A stretch of 64,000 nt of DNA from an uncultured Anaeromyxobacter sp. (GTDB taxonomy: Bacteria > Myxococcota > Myxococcia > Myxococcales > Anaeromyxobacteraceae): the NCBI GenBank assembly GCA_903855945.1, contig CAIOAK010000204.1:1-64000 (forward strand), given 5' to 3'. Both the position numbers and the translations under genes were made by a program. Shown here piece by piece: positions 8,993 to 20,157 of the stretch. Position 1 is the stretch's first letter. Each line of letters begins with the position of its first letter. The notes below the pieces were generated by a model. The model ran no database searches. It saw only the letters and a list, made by a program, of their open reading frames with translations, and was not told the origin of the DNA.

Positions 8993-10645
8993 ATGACCAC
9001 CACGACATCGAAAGCGACCGCCGCCCTTCCCCGCGGGGAAGAGCTCCTCCACGACCCGCTGCTCAACAAGGGGACCGCCTTCACGCCGGCCGAGCGGCGC
9101 GCCCTCGGACTGTCCGGGCTCCTGCCGCCCCATGTCCACCGGCTCGACGAGCAGGTGGCGCGGGTGATGGACAACTACCGGAACAAGCAGACCGACCTGG
9201 AGCGCTACATCCATCTCGTCAGCCTGCAGGACCGCAACGAGACCCTGTTCTACCGGGTGGTGGTGGACCACATCGAGGAGATGATGCCCATCATCTACAC
9301 GCCCACGGTGGGGCAGGCCTGCCAGCAGTGGGGCCACCTCTTCCGGCGGCCGCGCGGGCTCTACGTCTCCTGGGAGGACCGCGGAAACGTCGAGTCGCTG
9401 CTGCGCAACTGGCCGCACGCGGACGTGCGGGTGATCGTGGTGACCGATGGCGAGCGGATCCTGGGACTCGGCGACCAGGGCGTGGGCGGCATGGGCATCC
9501 CGGTCGGGAAGCTCTCCCTCTACACCGCCTGCGCCGGCATCGACCCGGCCCACACCCTGCCCGTCATGCTCGACGTGGGGACCGAGAACGAGGGGTACCT
9601 CCGCGATCCGCTCTACATGGGGCTGCGCCAGAAGCGCATCCGCGGCGCTCCGTACGACGCCTTCGTGGCCGAGTTCATCGAGGCGGCCGCCAGGATCTTC
9701 CCCGAGGCGATCATCCAGTTCGAGGACTTCGGCAACCAGAACGCCTTCCGGCTGCTGGAGCAGTGGCGGGAACGGGTCTGCACCTTCAACGACGACATCC
9801 AGGGCACCGCCGCCGTGGCGCTCGCGGGGATCTACTCGGCGCTGCGCCTCACCGGGAAGAAGCTGCGGGAGCAGCGGATCCTCTTCCTGGGCGCCGGCGA
9901 GGCCGGGATCGGCATCGGCGACCTGATCGTCTCGGCGATGATGGACGAGGGCGCCACCTGCGAGGAGGCGCGGCAGCAGTGCTTCTTCGTGGACAGCCAC
10001 GGCCTCGTCTCGAAGAGCCGGACCGGGCTCGCCGAGCACAAGCTGCGCTTCGCCCACGACGTTCCCCCGGCCACCGACTTCCACGCTGCGCTGGAGGCGA
10101 TCCGCCCCACCGCCATCGTGGGCGTCTCCACGGTGCCCCGCTCCTTCGACCAGCGGGTCATCGAGGCCATGAGCCGCTGGAACGAGCGCCCCATCGTCTT
10201 CGCGCTCTCCAACCCGACCTCCAAGTCGGAGTGCACCGCCGAGGATGCCTACCGATGGTCGGAGGGACGGGCCATCTACGCGAGCGGGAGCCCCTTCCCG
10301 CCCTGCCAGCTGAACGGAAAGACCTTCGTCCCGGGCCAGGGGAACAACTCCTACATCTTCCCGGGCGTGGGGCTGGGCGTGGTGGCGTGCCGGGCGCGGC
10401 TCGTGACCGACCGGATGTTCGCGGCGGCCGCACGGACGCTCGCGTCGCTGGTCCTCCCCTCCGACCTGGAGATGGGGCGCATCTACCCGTCGCTCACCCG
10501 GATCCGGGAGGTCTCCGCCCACATCGGCACGGCGGTGGCCGAGGTGGCCTACAAGGACGGGCTGGCCCGCGCGCCCCGCCCCGCCGACCTGGCCGCGGCC
10601 GTGCGGAACACCATGTGGGATCCGGTCTACCGGACCTACGCCTAG
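8993..10645 (+). CDS. maeA: NAD-dependent malic enzyme
   Basis: Oxidatively decarboxylates malate to pyruvate, CO2 and NAD(P)H. The 550-residue product has the length and motifs of the large (SfcA/MaeA) malic enzymes. These are YTPTVGQACQQWG near residue 100, the catalytic-loop VTDGERILGLGDQGVGGM, metal-binding FEDFGNQNAF, FNDDIQGTAAVALAG, the dinucleotide fold FLGAGEAGIGIGD and ALSNPTSKSECT. ATG 8993 is the first start compatible with the family N-terminus; no clear SD precedes it. The 124 bases upstream contain no gene. An acyl-CoA dehydrogenase begins 10 bases downstream on the same strand, so the two are probably cotranscribed. NAD rather than NADP preference is inferred from family. Confidence 0.94.
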   Translation: MTTTTSKATAALPRGEELLHDPLLNKGTAFTPAERRALGLSGLLPPHVHRLDEQVARVMDNYRNKQTDLERYIHLVSLQDRNETLFYRVVVDHIEEMMPIIYTPTVGQACQQWGHLFRRPRGLYVSWEDRGNVESLLRNWPHADVRVIVVTDGERILGLGDQGVGGMGIPVGKLSLYTACAGIDPAHTLPVMLDVGTENEGYLRDPLYMGLRQKRIRGAPYDAFVAEFIEAAARIFPEAIIQFEDFGNQNAFRLLEQWRERVCTFNDDIQGTAAVALAGIYSALRLTGKKLREQRILFLGAGEAGIGIGDLIVSAMMDEGATCEEARQQCFFVDSHGLVSKSRTGLAEHKLRFAHDVPPATDFHAALEAIRPTAIVGVSTVPRSFDQRVIEAMSRWNERPIVFALSNPTSKSECTAEDAYRWSEGRAIYASGSPFPPCQLNGKTFVPGQGNNSYIFPGVGLGVVACRARLVTDRMFAAAARTLASLVLPSDLEMGRIYPSLTRIREVSAHIGTAVAEVAYKDGLARAPRPADLAAAVRNTMWDPVYRTYA

Positions 10646-10655
10646 AAAGGACGGC

Positions 10656-12449
10656 GTGGCCAACCCGCTCGTCGACGACCGCGGACTCTCCTTCGTCCTC
10701 TACGACGTCCTCGGCGCGGCCGATCTGGCCCGCCTTCCCCACTTCGCCGACCACGGGCGCGAGACCTTCGACGCCTGGATCGACCTGTGCCGGCGCTTCT
10801 CCCGGGACGTGCTCTACCCGGCCTACCGTCCGCTCGACGAGGACCCACCGGTCCTCGTCGGGGGGGCGGTGAAGGTCCACCCGCTGCTGCGGGAGATCTG
10901 GCCGCGCATGTGCGAGCTCGGGGTGATCGCCGCCTCCCGGCCCTTCGAGGTGGGCGGGCAGCAGATCCCGGCCACCATCGCGCTGGCGGCGAACCTCTAC
11001 CTCATGGCCGGCAACTGCGCCGCCTACGGCTTCGCGGGGCTCACCAGCGGGGCCGCCCACCTGGTGGAGGCCTTCGGCTCGCCGGCGCTCCGGGAGCGCT
11101 GGCTCGCCCCCCTCCACGAGGGTCGCTTCGCCGGAACCATGGCGCTCACCGAGCCGCAGGCCGGCTCCAGCCTCTCCGACGTCCGCACCCGAGCCACGCC
11201 GTCCGACGACCACTTCCTCCTCTCCGGTTCCAAGATCTTCATCTCCGGCGGCGACCAGGACATCACGGAGAACGTGGTGCACATGGTGCTCGCCCGCATC
11301 GACGGCGCCCCTCCGGGCACCAAGGGCGTGAGCCTCTTCCTCGTGCCCAAGCTCCGCCTCGCGGAGGACGGAGGGTTCGAGGGGAACGACGTCAGCGTCC
11401 CCGGGCTCGTGCACAAGATCGGATGGAGGGGGCTCCCGAGCGTCATCCTGGCGCTCGGCGAGTCGGGCGACTGCCGCGGCTGGCTCGTGGGCGAGCCGGG
11501 GCGCGGCCTCGCCCACATGTTCCAGATGATGAACGAGGCCCGCATCATGGTGGGAGCGAACGGGGTGGCCACCGCTTCGGTGGCCTACCTGGAATCGATC
11601 GCCTACGCGAAGGATCGTCCGCAGGGGCGCTCCGTCACCGACCGCAACCCCCTGTCCCCCCAGGTTCCCATCGTCGAGCACGCCGACGTCCGGCGCATGC
11701 TGCTCCGACAGAAGGCCATCGTGGAGGGAGGGCTGGCGCTCGTGCTGCAGGCGGCCCTCCAGGCCGACCTGGCCGCCCACGCCCCGACGCCGGAGAAGCG
11801 GCGCCGGGCCCAGCTCCTCCTCGACCTGCTCACCCCGGTGGCGAAGAGCTTCCCGGCCGAGAAGGGCTTCGAGTCCAACGCCCTCGCGATCCAGATTCAC
11901 GGCGGGTATGGGTACTCGAGCGAGTACCTGCCCGAGACCTGGCTGCGGGACCAGAAGCTCAACTCCATCCACGAGGGGACCACCGGCATCCAGGGGATGG
12001 ACCTGCTCGGGCGCAAGGTGATGGCGGACGGCGGTGGGGCGCTCTCGATCCTGGGCGAGGAGGTGGCGTCGGCCTGCGCCCGGGCGGCGCGGGCCGGGGT
12101 AGATCCCCTGTGGATCGAGGCGCTCGGGCGGGCCACCGCCGACGTCGGCGCGCTGACGATGGAGCTGGCGGGGCGGGGCATGGGCGGCGACGTGGACGCG
12201 ATGCTCCTCCACTCCTCCGACTACCTGGAGCTCTTCTCCACGGTGGTGGTGGCCTGGCTCTGGCTCCTGCAGGCGGCCGCCGCGAAGGAGGCGCTCGCCG
12301 AGGCGCGGGGCCACCCCGACATGCTGCAGGGCAAGCTCGCCGCGGCCGCCTACTGGCTGCGTTTCGAGCTCCCCCGGATCGGCCCGCTCGTGGCCACCTG
12401 CCGGGAGGGCGAGGACAGCTACGCCCGAGTCCGACCGGAGTGGTTCTAG
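10656..12449 (+). CDS. long acyl-CoA dehydrogenase (DmdC/AcdA-like)
   Basis: A 597-residue flavoprotein of the long acyl-CoA dehydrogenase group with an extra C-terminal domain (compare DmdC, about 590-600 residues). It would oxidise an acyl-CoA at C2-C3 and pass electrons to ETF. Motifs are MALTEPQAGSSLSDVRT (FAD binding), YLPETWLRDQKLNSIHEGTTGIQ, whose Glu in HEGTTGIQ is the usual catalytic base region, and IQIHGGYGYSSEYL. The start is GTG at 10656 with AGAAAGGA upstream. It lies 10 bases after the malic enzyme. Its TAG stop shares the palindromic tetramer CTAG with the convergent membrane protein gene. The acyl substrate is not predictable. Confidence 0.9.
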   Translation: MANPLVDDRGLSFVLYDVLGAADLARLPHFADHGRETFDAWIDLCRRFSRDVLYPAYRPLDEDPPVLVGGAVKVHPLLREIWPRMCELGVIAASRPFEVGGQQIPATIALAANLYLMAGNCAAYGFAGLTSGAAHLVEAFGSPALRERWLAPLHEGRFAGTMALTEPQAGSSLSDVRTRATPSDDHFLLSGSKIFISGGDQDITENVVHMVLARIDGAPPGTKGVSLFLVPKLRLAEDGGFEGNDVSVPGLVHKIGWRGLPSVILALGESGDCRGWLVGEPGRGLAHMFQMMNEARIMVGANGVATASVAYLESIAYAKDRPQGRSVTDRNPLSPQVPIVEHADVRRMLLRQKAIVEGGLALVLQAALQADLAAHAPTPEKRRRAQLLLDLLTPVAKSFPAEKGFESNALAIQIHGGYGYSSEYLPETWLRDQKLNSIHEGTTGIQGMDLLGRKVMADGGGALSILGEEVASACARAARAGVDPLWIEALGRATADVGALTMELAGRGMGGDVDAMLLHSSDYLELFSTVVVAWLWLLQAAAAKEALAEARGHPDMLQGKLAAAAYWLRFELPRIGPLVATCREGEDSYARVRPEWF

Positions 12450-14161
12450 CGCCCCGCCTCGATCTCCCGCACCCGCGCCGCCGCCTCCACCGCCGTGATC
12501 GGGTCGCCCATGCGTTCGGCCATCCGGGCCATCTGGCGGTAGGCCTCGGCGTCGCCGGTGATGTCGAACAGCGCGATGGAGTTCCCCACCCAGGACCGCG
12601 GCTGCCGGGCGCGCAACCACGCGTGCAGGTCGGTCTCACGCACGTAGGCGTCCACGAGGCAGGTGGCGGAGACGGCGTAGAGCTCGCGGCCGCGAGGGTC
12701 TGGCCCGTCCCGGCGCGGCGCCGGGAGGGCGGCACCCGCGGTGAAGCGCCAGTCCTGGACCTTCCGGTACCGATCGAGCCCGTGGGCCGGTGGCCAGGCA
12801 GTCCCGAAGTAGTCGAACCAGAGACGCTGCACCGGAAGTCCGCGGACCTCCTGGGCGAGCTGGCCCACCGACTGCCCCCAGTCCACGTTGGAATCGGTGA
12901 GGAGGCGCCAGGTGCCCGAGGGTCCCCCGGCCACCTCGTTCGCGTAGGTGATGGCGTTCGGGTGGACGAGGAGCAGGGCGGCCGCAAGCACGACGAGGAT
13001 CGCTCCGGCGGCCAGCTTCCCCGGCCGGCTGCGCCCGAGCGCCGCGAGCGCGCCGCCTGCCGCCACCGCGAGGAACGGAGTGGCCGGGAGCAGCTGCCGC
13101 ACGCCGTTGCAGATGCCCGAGACCACCGAGACGGTGAGCAGGACGAGCGGCGCGGCGAGGAGCGCCACCCCCGTGGTCGGGTCGCGCCGCACCCGGAGCG
13201 CCACGAGCAGCGCGCCGGCGCCGGTCGCGGCGAGCAACGCGACCGGCGTCTTCACGAGCCACGCGAAGGGGAAGAACCAGGGCCAGCACTGCATCGTCTG
13301 CAGCCCCATCGCCCAGGTGGCGTGCCCGGCGATGGCGTGGCGCCGCTGCCAGTCGAGCGCGCGCCACCAGCCGGCCGGCCCCTCCGGAAGCGTGACCACG
13401 GCGAGCACGACCGCACCCCCCGCGAGGACGGCGAGCGCCCGCAGCGCCCTCCGGCGCAACTCTCCGGGAGCGGCCCCTCCGGAACGGATGGCGGGGGCCA
13501 CGGCGAGGAGCGCCAGCACCGGCAGGGTCACGATGCCGGTCCCCTTGGACCCCAGCGCGAGCCCGGTGGCCGGCGCCGCCAGGGCCAGGTGGAGCGCCTT
13601 TCCGGAGTCGAGCGCCACCCAGGAGAGGGTCACGGCCGCGAAGATGGCGGCGGCCGCACCCAGGTCGAGGGTGGCGAGCCCCGCGTTCGCCACCACCAGC
13701 GGGTCGAGGACGTAGAGCGCGAGGGCCAGCAGCGCCGCTCCCTCCCCGAAGGCGCGGCGAGCGGCCAGGAATACCCCCACGGCGAGGAGGACCGAGAGGA
13801 GCAGAACCGAGGCGCGGGCCCGGAGGAGCAGCGCCTGCGCCCGGGCCGGGTCCTGGTAGAGCGTGCGGGGGCCGAAGGTCCACTGGTCCCCCGTCCGGAA
13901 CCCCGGGATGTCTCGGGGCGGAGGCAGCCCGGCCCCCAGCCAGGAGGCCCCCAGCCACAGCTTCACCACGGGTGGATGCTCCGCGTTGAGGCGGGTGTCC
14001 CCCGCGACGAGGCGAGCCCATCCGGAGGAGGGGTAGTAGGGCTCGTCGTAGGTGGGGGTCTGGACCGAAGCCTGGTGGAGCACCAGCCCCGCGTGCACGG
14101 CGACGAGCGCGGCGGCGAGCGCGGTCACGACGCGGGGGCGCCCTCTTCCCTGGCCGGTCAT
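12446..14161 (-). CDS. GT-C family (GT39/ArnT-like) membrane glycosyltransferase
   Basis: A 571-residue integral membrane protein with about ten hydrophobic segments. The first, right after the basic MTGQGRGRPR, is followed by a periplasmic loop containing TYDEPYYPSSG and NAEHPPVVKL. The acidic residue after the first helix and the EHPP motif are hallmarks of GT-C enzymes that use polyprenyl-phosphate sugars (PMT/ArnT family). The C-terminal about 150 residues form a soluble domain ending in a helical, TPR-like segment (AYRQMARMAERMGDPITAVEAAARV). ATG 14161 is preferred; an in-frame GTG at 14179 is the alternative. The stop overlaps the acyl-CoA dehydrogenase stop in CTAG. Acceptor unknown. 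Confidence 0.82.
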   Translation of the reverse strand: MTGQGRGRPRVVTALAAALVAVHAGLVLHQASVQTPTYDEPYYPSSGWARLVAGDTRLNAEHPPVVKLWLGASWLGAGLPPPRDIPGFRTGDQWTFGPRTLYQDPARAQALLLRARASVLLLSVLLAVGVFLAARRAFGEGAALLALALYVLDPLVVANAGLATLDLGAAAAIFAAVTLSWVALDSGKALHLALAAPATGLALGSKGTGIVTLPVLALLAVAPAIRSGGAAPGELRRRALRALAVLAGGAVVLAVVTLPEGPAGWWRALDWQRRHAIAGHATWAMGLQTMQCWPWFFPFAWLVKTPVALLAATGAGALLVALRVRRDPTTGVALLAAPLVLLTVSVVSGICNGVRQLLPATPFLAVAAGGALAALGRSRPGKLAAGAILVVLAAALLLVHPNAITYANEVAGGPSGTWRLLTDSNVDWGQSVGQLAQEVRGLPVQRLWFDYFGTAWPPAHGLDRYRKVQDWRFTAGAALPAPRRDGPDPRGRELYAVSATCLVDAYVRETDLHAWLRARQPRSWVGNSIALFDITGDAEAYRQMARMAERMGDPITAVEAAARVREIEAGR

Positions 14162-14263
14162 GGACGTCGAGGCTGCCACCTCCCCGCCGGCCTGTCACGG
14201 GGAAGGCGACGGGCTCCGCGGCGGAGGTGGGCAGGCCGGCCCCGGCGTGATATCCCGGGCGAA

Positions 14264-15484
14264 GTGTTCCACCCCAGCTACCGGGCCATCGCACACGCGA
14301 TCCGCCGCCGCGGCCTCTGGTCCACCGGCGACCCGGTCCCGTTCCCCGACCTCGGTGCCGAGGTCCACTTCCTCCCGGCCCGGTCGCGTCACGCCCACCA
14401 CCTCCTCGGCCGTGGCTCCTACCGCTGCGAGGAGCACTCCCTCGACTTCCCGGCCGAGCCGGCCGCCGACGGCGCACCCGACTGCGAGGTCCGGGAGAAC
14501 CTGGACTTCCGCTATCCCCTGCTCCGCGCCCCCGGCCCGGAGCGCAGCCGCCACCTCGTGGTGCTGCTCCACGGCCTGAACGAGCGCAGCTTCACGAAGT
14601 ACGTCCCCTGGGCCTTCCATCTCTGGCGCAACACGGGGGCCAGCCTGGCCCTGCTCCCCCTCTCCTTCCACGTGAACCGTGTGGACCCGCGCTGGGGACG
14701 CGAGGTGGAGGCCCACCTGGCGGCGCGCCGGACCGTGCCCCGCAACGAGGACTCCCACCCCTTCAACTGCGTCATCAGCGGCCGCCTCGACGCCCACCCG
14801 GAGCGCTTCTTCTGGAACGGACTCCAGTCCTACGGCGACGTGAGGGACCTCGTGGGCGAGGTGCGCGCGGGGCGCCACCCGCACGTCCACCCGGACGCAC
14901 GGGTGGACCTGGTGGGGTACTCGATCGGCGGCTACCTCGCGCTGGGGCTCCTGCTCGACGACGAGGACGGGCTCTTCCGGGAGAGCCGGGCGGTGCTCTT
15001 CGAGAGCGGCGCGGCGCTCCGGGCCACCAACATGTCCTCGCGGCTCATCGTCGACCACGGGTGCGAGGTCGCGCTCATGAAGCTCTACGTGCGCTTCACC
15101 GGACGGCTCGCCAATCCGCGCCTCTCCCACTGGCTGCGGGAACACGAGGTGGGGCGCTGGTTCCGCGCCATGGCCGGGGACGAATCGGAGCGGGTCTTCC
15201 TGGAGGCGCGCCTCCGGGAGATCGCGCCGCGGCTGCTCGCGATCACGAACCGCGCCGACGCGGTCATCCCCGGCCCGGCCGTGCTGAACACGCTGCAGGG
15301 GCTGCACCGGGACACCGGCGTCCGCGTCGAGGATCTCGACCTCGGGGTGCACGAGCACCCGTTCCTCTGCGGCGACTACGGAGAGCGCGACCGGCGCTTC
15401 GTCACCGAGTTCATCGACCTGGAGCGCTTCGGACCCGGGTTCGAACGGTTCGTCGAGACCACCGCCGGATTTCTCCGGACGTGA
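14264..15484 (+). CDS. alpha/beta-hydrolase fold protein, function unknown
   Basis: A 406-residue cytosolic protein. An oxyanion-type segment HLVVLLHGLNERSFTKY lies near residue 100. The nucleophile elbow VDLVGYSIGGYLAL (Gly-Tyr-Ser-Ile-Gly-Gly) and a late acid/histidine region (TNRADAVIPG, then DLGVHEHPFLCGDYG) fit a complete Ser-Asp-His triad in an alpha/beta hydrolase. An unusually long N-terminal region (about 100 residues) precedes the fold. GTG 14264 is the first start in frame after the divergent membrane protein gene; its ribosome site is weak. It could be an esterase, thioesterase or peptidase; no substrate can be named. It is convergent with gpt, 13 bases apart. Confidence 0.78.
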   Translation: MFHPSYRAIAHAIRRRGLWSTGDPVPFPDLGAEVHFLPARSRHAHHLLGRGSYRCEEHSLDFPAEPAADGAPDCEVRENLDFRYPLLRAPGPERSRHLVVLLHGLNERSFTKYVPWAFHLWRNTGASLALLPLSFHVNRVDPRWGREVEAHLAARRTVPRNEDSHPFNCVISGRLDAHPERFFWNGLQSYGDVRDLVGEVRAGRHPHVHPDARVDLVGYSIGGYLALGLLLDDEDGLFRESRAVLFESGAALRATNMSSRLIVDHGCEVALMKLYVRFTGRLANPRLSHWLREHEVGRWFRAMAGDESERVFLEARLREIAPRLLAITNRADAVIPGPAVLNTLQGLHRDTGVRVEDLDLGVHEHPFLCGDYGERDRRFVTEFIDLERFGPGFERFVETTAGFLRT

Positions 15485-15497
15485 CGGCGGGGCGCTC

Positions 15498-16007
15498 CTA
15501 CGCGCCCTTCCCCTGGGTCTTGATGGGGGAGACGAACTGGTAGTCGATGTCCCAGGGGAAGTAGATCCACTTGTCCTGCTTGAACTCCTTCACGAAGGTG
15601 TCGACCACCGGCCGGCCGAGCGGCTTCGCGTAGAGGCAGGCGAAGTGGGCCTTGGGCAACCGCTCCCGCACCGCCCGGGCCGTTCCCCCCGTGTCCACGA
15701 GGTCGTCGACGAGCAGCCAGCCCGCGCCGTCCCCCTCGACCCCCTTCAGCCACTGGAGCTTCCCCTGGGTCTTCGCCTCCGCGGACGGATCGGCCGCCCC
15801 GTAGCTGACGACGCAGACCGTGTCGATGAGCCGGATGTCGAGCTCCCGCGCGATGAGCGCTGCCGGGACGAGCCCGCCCCGCGTGATGGCGATGATGCCC
15901 TTCCACTCGCCCATCTCGTGGAGCACCTTCGAGAGGTAGCGGGCGTCCCGGTGCAGTTCGACCCAGGAGATGATGATCTCGTCCTTGTACGGATTGGCGT
16001 CGGCCAT
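15498..16007 (-). CDS. gpt: xanthine (guanine) phosphoribosyltransferase
   Basis: Salvages xanthine, guanine or hypoxanthine with PRPP to the nucleotide. The 169-residue product is slightly longer than E. coli Gpt (152). It carries the PRPP-binding type motif LLVDDLVDTGGTARAVRERL, the early AITRGGLVPAALIARELDIR loop and the C-terminal base-recognition segment KWIYFPWDIDYQFVSP, typical of XGPRT. ATG 16007 follows an AAGAAGAA ribosome site. It is the left edge of the purine island, on the same strand as the two PLP enzymes and 35 bases from them. It gives the cell a salvage route competing with the catabolic genes next door. Confidence 0.93.
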   Translation of the reverse strand: MADANPYKDEIIISWVELHRDARYLSKVLHEMGEWKGIIAITRGGLVPAALIARELDIRLIDTVCVVSYGAADPSAEAKTQGKLQWLKGVEGDGAGWLLVDDLVDTGGTARAVRERLPKAHFACLYAKPLGRPVVDTFVKEFKQDKWIYFPWDIDYQFVSPIKTQGKGA

Positions 16008-16042
16008 TTCTTCTTCTAGATCGGAGGGCTGACGCCCGAACT

Positions 16043-17335
<1,293 letters not shown>

Positions 17336-17340
17336 GCCGG

Positions 17341-18837
<1,497 letters not shown>

Positions 18838-18860
18838 GTGAACGCCCCTTCCCGATGTCC

Positions 18861-20123
18861 CTACCGGATCGATTCCATTCGCTGCCAGAGCCGGACGGCC
18901 TCCCGCTGCGCCGTCCGTGTGATCTCGTCCGGATCGCCCGTGACGAGCCGCCCGTCCTCTACCACGACGCGCCCGTCCACGACGACGTGGCGAACGCCCC
19001 TTCCATCCCGTACCACGACGTCGGCGAGGGCCCCCTCCGCGAGAGGCGCCGGAGCCGCGCCGAAGGCCCCGGCGACGAGCGCATGCCCTGCCGCCAGCCG
19101 GCCCGCCGCCCTTTCATCCCCGGCGTCGCCGGCGAGCCGCAGGAGCGCCGCCTCCTCCACCGCCATGTCGGCGACCCAGCCGTCGGTGCCGAGCGCCACG
19201 CGCTCCCCGAAGCGGAGCGCCCGGGGGTAGCCGACCCGGTTCCCCTCGTTCGAGCGGGGGTTCTGGACGAGCCAGAGCCCCGCGCGGTTCACGAGCTCGA
19301 CCTCCTCCGGCGAGAGGTGGACGCCGTGCGCCAGGATCGAGCCGGGCGGGAGGGCGTCCTGCGCCAGCATCCGCTCGAGCGGCCCCGGCGCGCCGCGCCC
19401 CCGCGCGTCCAGTACGTCGGCCATGTCCTCGGCCACGTGGACGTGGACAACGGTGCCGAGTTCCCGGGCGAGCCGGCCGGCCTCGCGAAGCGTCCCGTCC
19501 GAGACGGTGAAGCTCGCGTGCAGGCCGACGAGGGGACGGCGGGTGGGCGAGGGGGCGATGCGGCGGCACTCCTCGAGACCGCGCCGGGCCTCGGCGGGGC
19601 CGCCATTCCGCTCGGTGGCGCCGTAGCAGAGGAGGGATCGGATGCCGAGCTCCTCGCAGGCCCGCGCCAGCACCTCGAGCGACCCCTCGATGAACTCCGG
19701 CGACTCATGGTGATCGACGACGGTGGTGGTGCCGGCGAGGAGAGCCCGGGCCACCGCGTCCCGGGCCGCGGCGCGCAGGCTCTCCGCGTCGAGGGCCCGG
19801 TCGAGGCGCCACCAGACCCGCTCGAGGATCTGGAGGAAGCTCCCCGGCGGGGGGGCGGGCGGAGGCATCCCGAAAGGGACGAGCCCGCTGTAGAGGTGCG
19901 TGTGGGCGCAGACCGCGCCCGGAACGACGTCGGCGCCGGTGCAGTCCAGGCGGCGCGCGCCGGGCTCCCCGGTCGTCACCACCCGCCCGCCAGCGACGGC
20001 CACCGTCGTGCCCGAACGGTCGGGGCCGATGAGGAGGGGCTCGCTCAGGCCGGGTCCCTCGGGAAGATGGATTGGACCCGGCGCACGGTCCCGCAGTATC
20101 AGGGGAAGGGCAGGCTCGTTCAA
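18861..20123 (-). CDS. ssnA: SsnA-type amidohydrolase/aminohydrolase
   Basis: Metal-dependent amidohydrolase of the chlorohydrolase/guanine-deaminase superfamily, closely resembling E. coli SsnA (442 residues). Shared blocks are [70 protein letters not shown] and the C-terminal LWQRMESI. In E. coli the gene sits with ygfK, xdhD and hyuA in the purine-degradation set, and here it does too. No ATG is available. I chose TTG 20123, which gives 420 residues; CTG 20102 or a later GTG (20003) is possible, so the N-terminus is uncertain. The divergent hydantoinase starts only 34 bases away. Confidence 0.88.
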   Translation of the reverse strand: MNEPALPLILRDRAPGPIHLPEGPGLSEPLLIGPDRSGTTVAVAGGRVVTTGEPGARRLDCTGADVVPGAVCAHTHLYSGLVPFGMPPPAPPPGSFLQILERVWWRLDRALDAESLRAAARDAVARALLAGTTTVVDHHESPEFIEGSLEVLARACEELGIRSLLCYGATERNGGPAEARRGLEECRRIAPSPTRRPLVGLHASFTVSDGTLREAGRLARELGTVVHVHVAEDMADVLDARGRGAPGPLERMLAQDALPPGSILAHGVHLSPEEVELVNRAGLWLVQNPRSNEGNRVGYPRALRFGERVALGTDGWVADMAVEEAALLRLAGDAGDERAAGRLAAGHALVAGAFGAAPAPLAEGALADVVVRDGRGVRHVVVDGRVVVEDGRLVTGDPDEITRTAQREAVRLWQRMESIR

Positions 20124-20157
20124 GGGAGACCGGGCTCGTCGATCGGGGAGGATCGGG

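Noticed and set aside
11892-11911. 18-bp palindrome GGTACTCG-AG-CGAGTACC in the acyl-CoA dehydrogenase
   Set aside because: It consists of normal codons for Tyr-Ser-Ser-Glu-Tyr in a conserved loop and has no second copy, so I treat it as coincidence and not part of the dispersed motif.
14665-14680. parS-like CACGTG-centred sequence (TTCCACGTGAAC)
   Set aside because: It is made of ordinary high-GC codons for Phe-His-Val-Asn and deviates from the ParB parS consensus at several positions, so chance is the simplest explanation.
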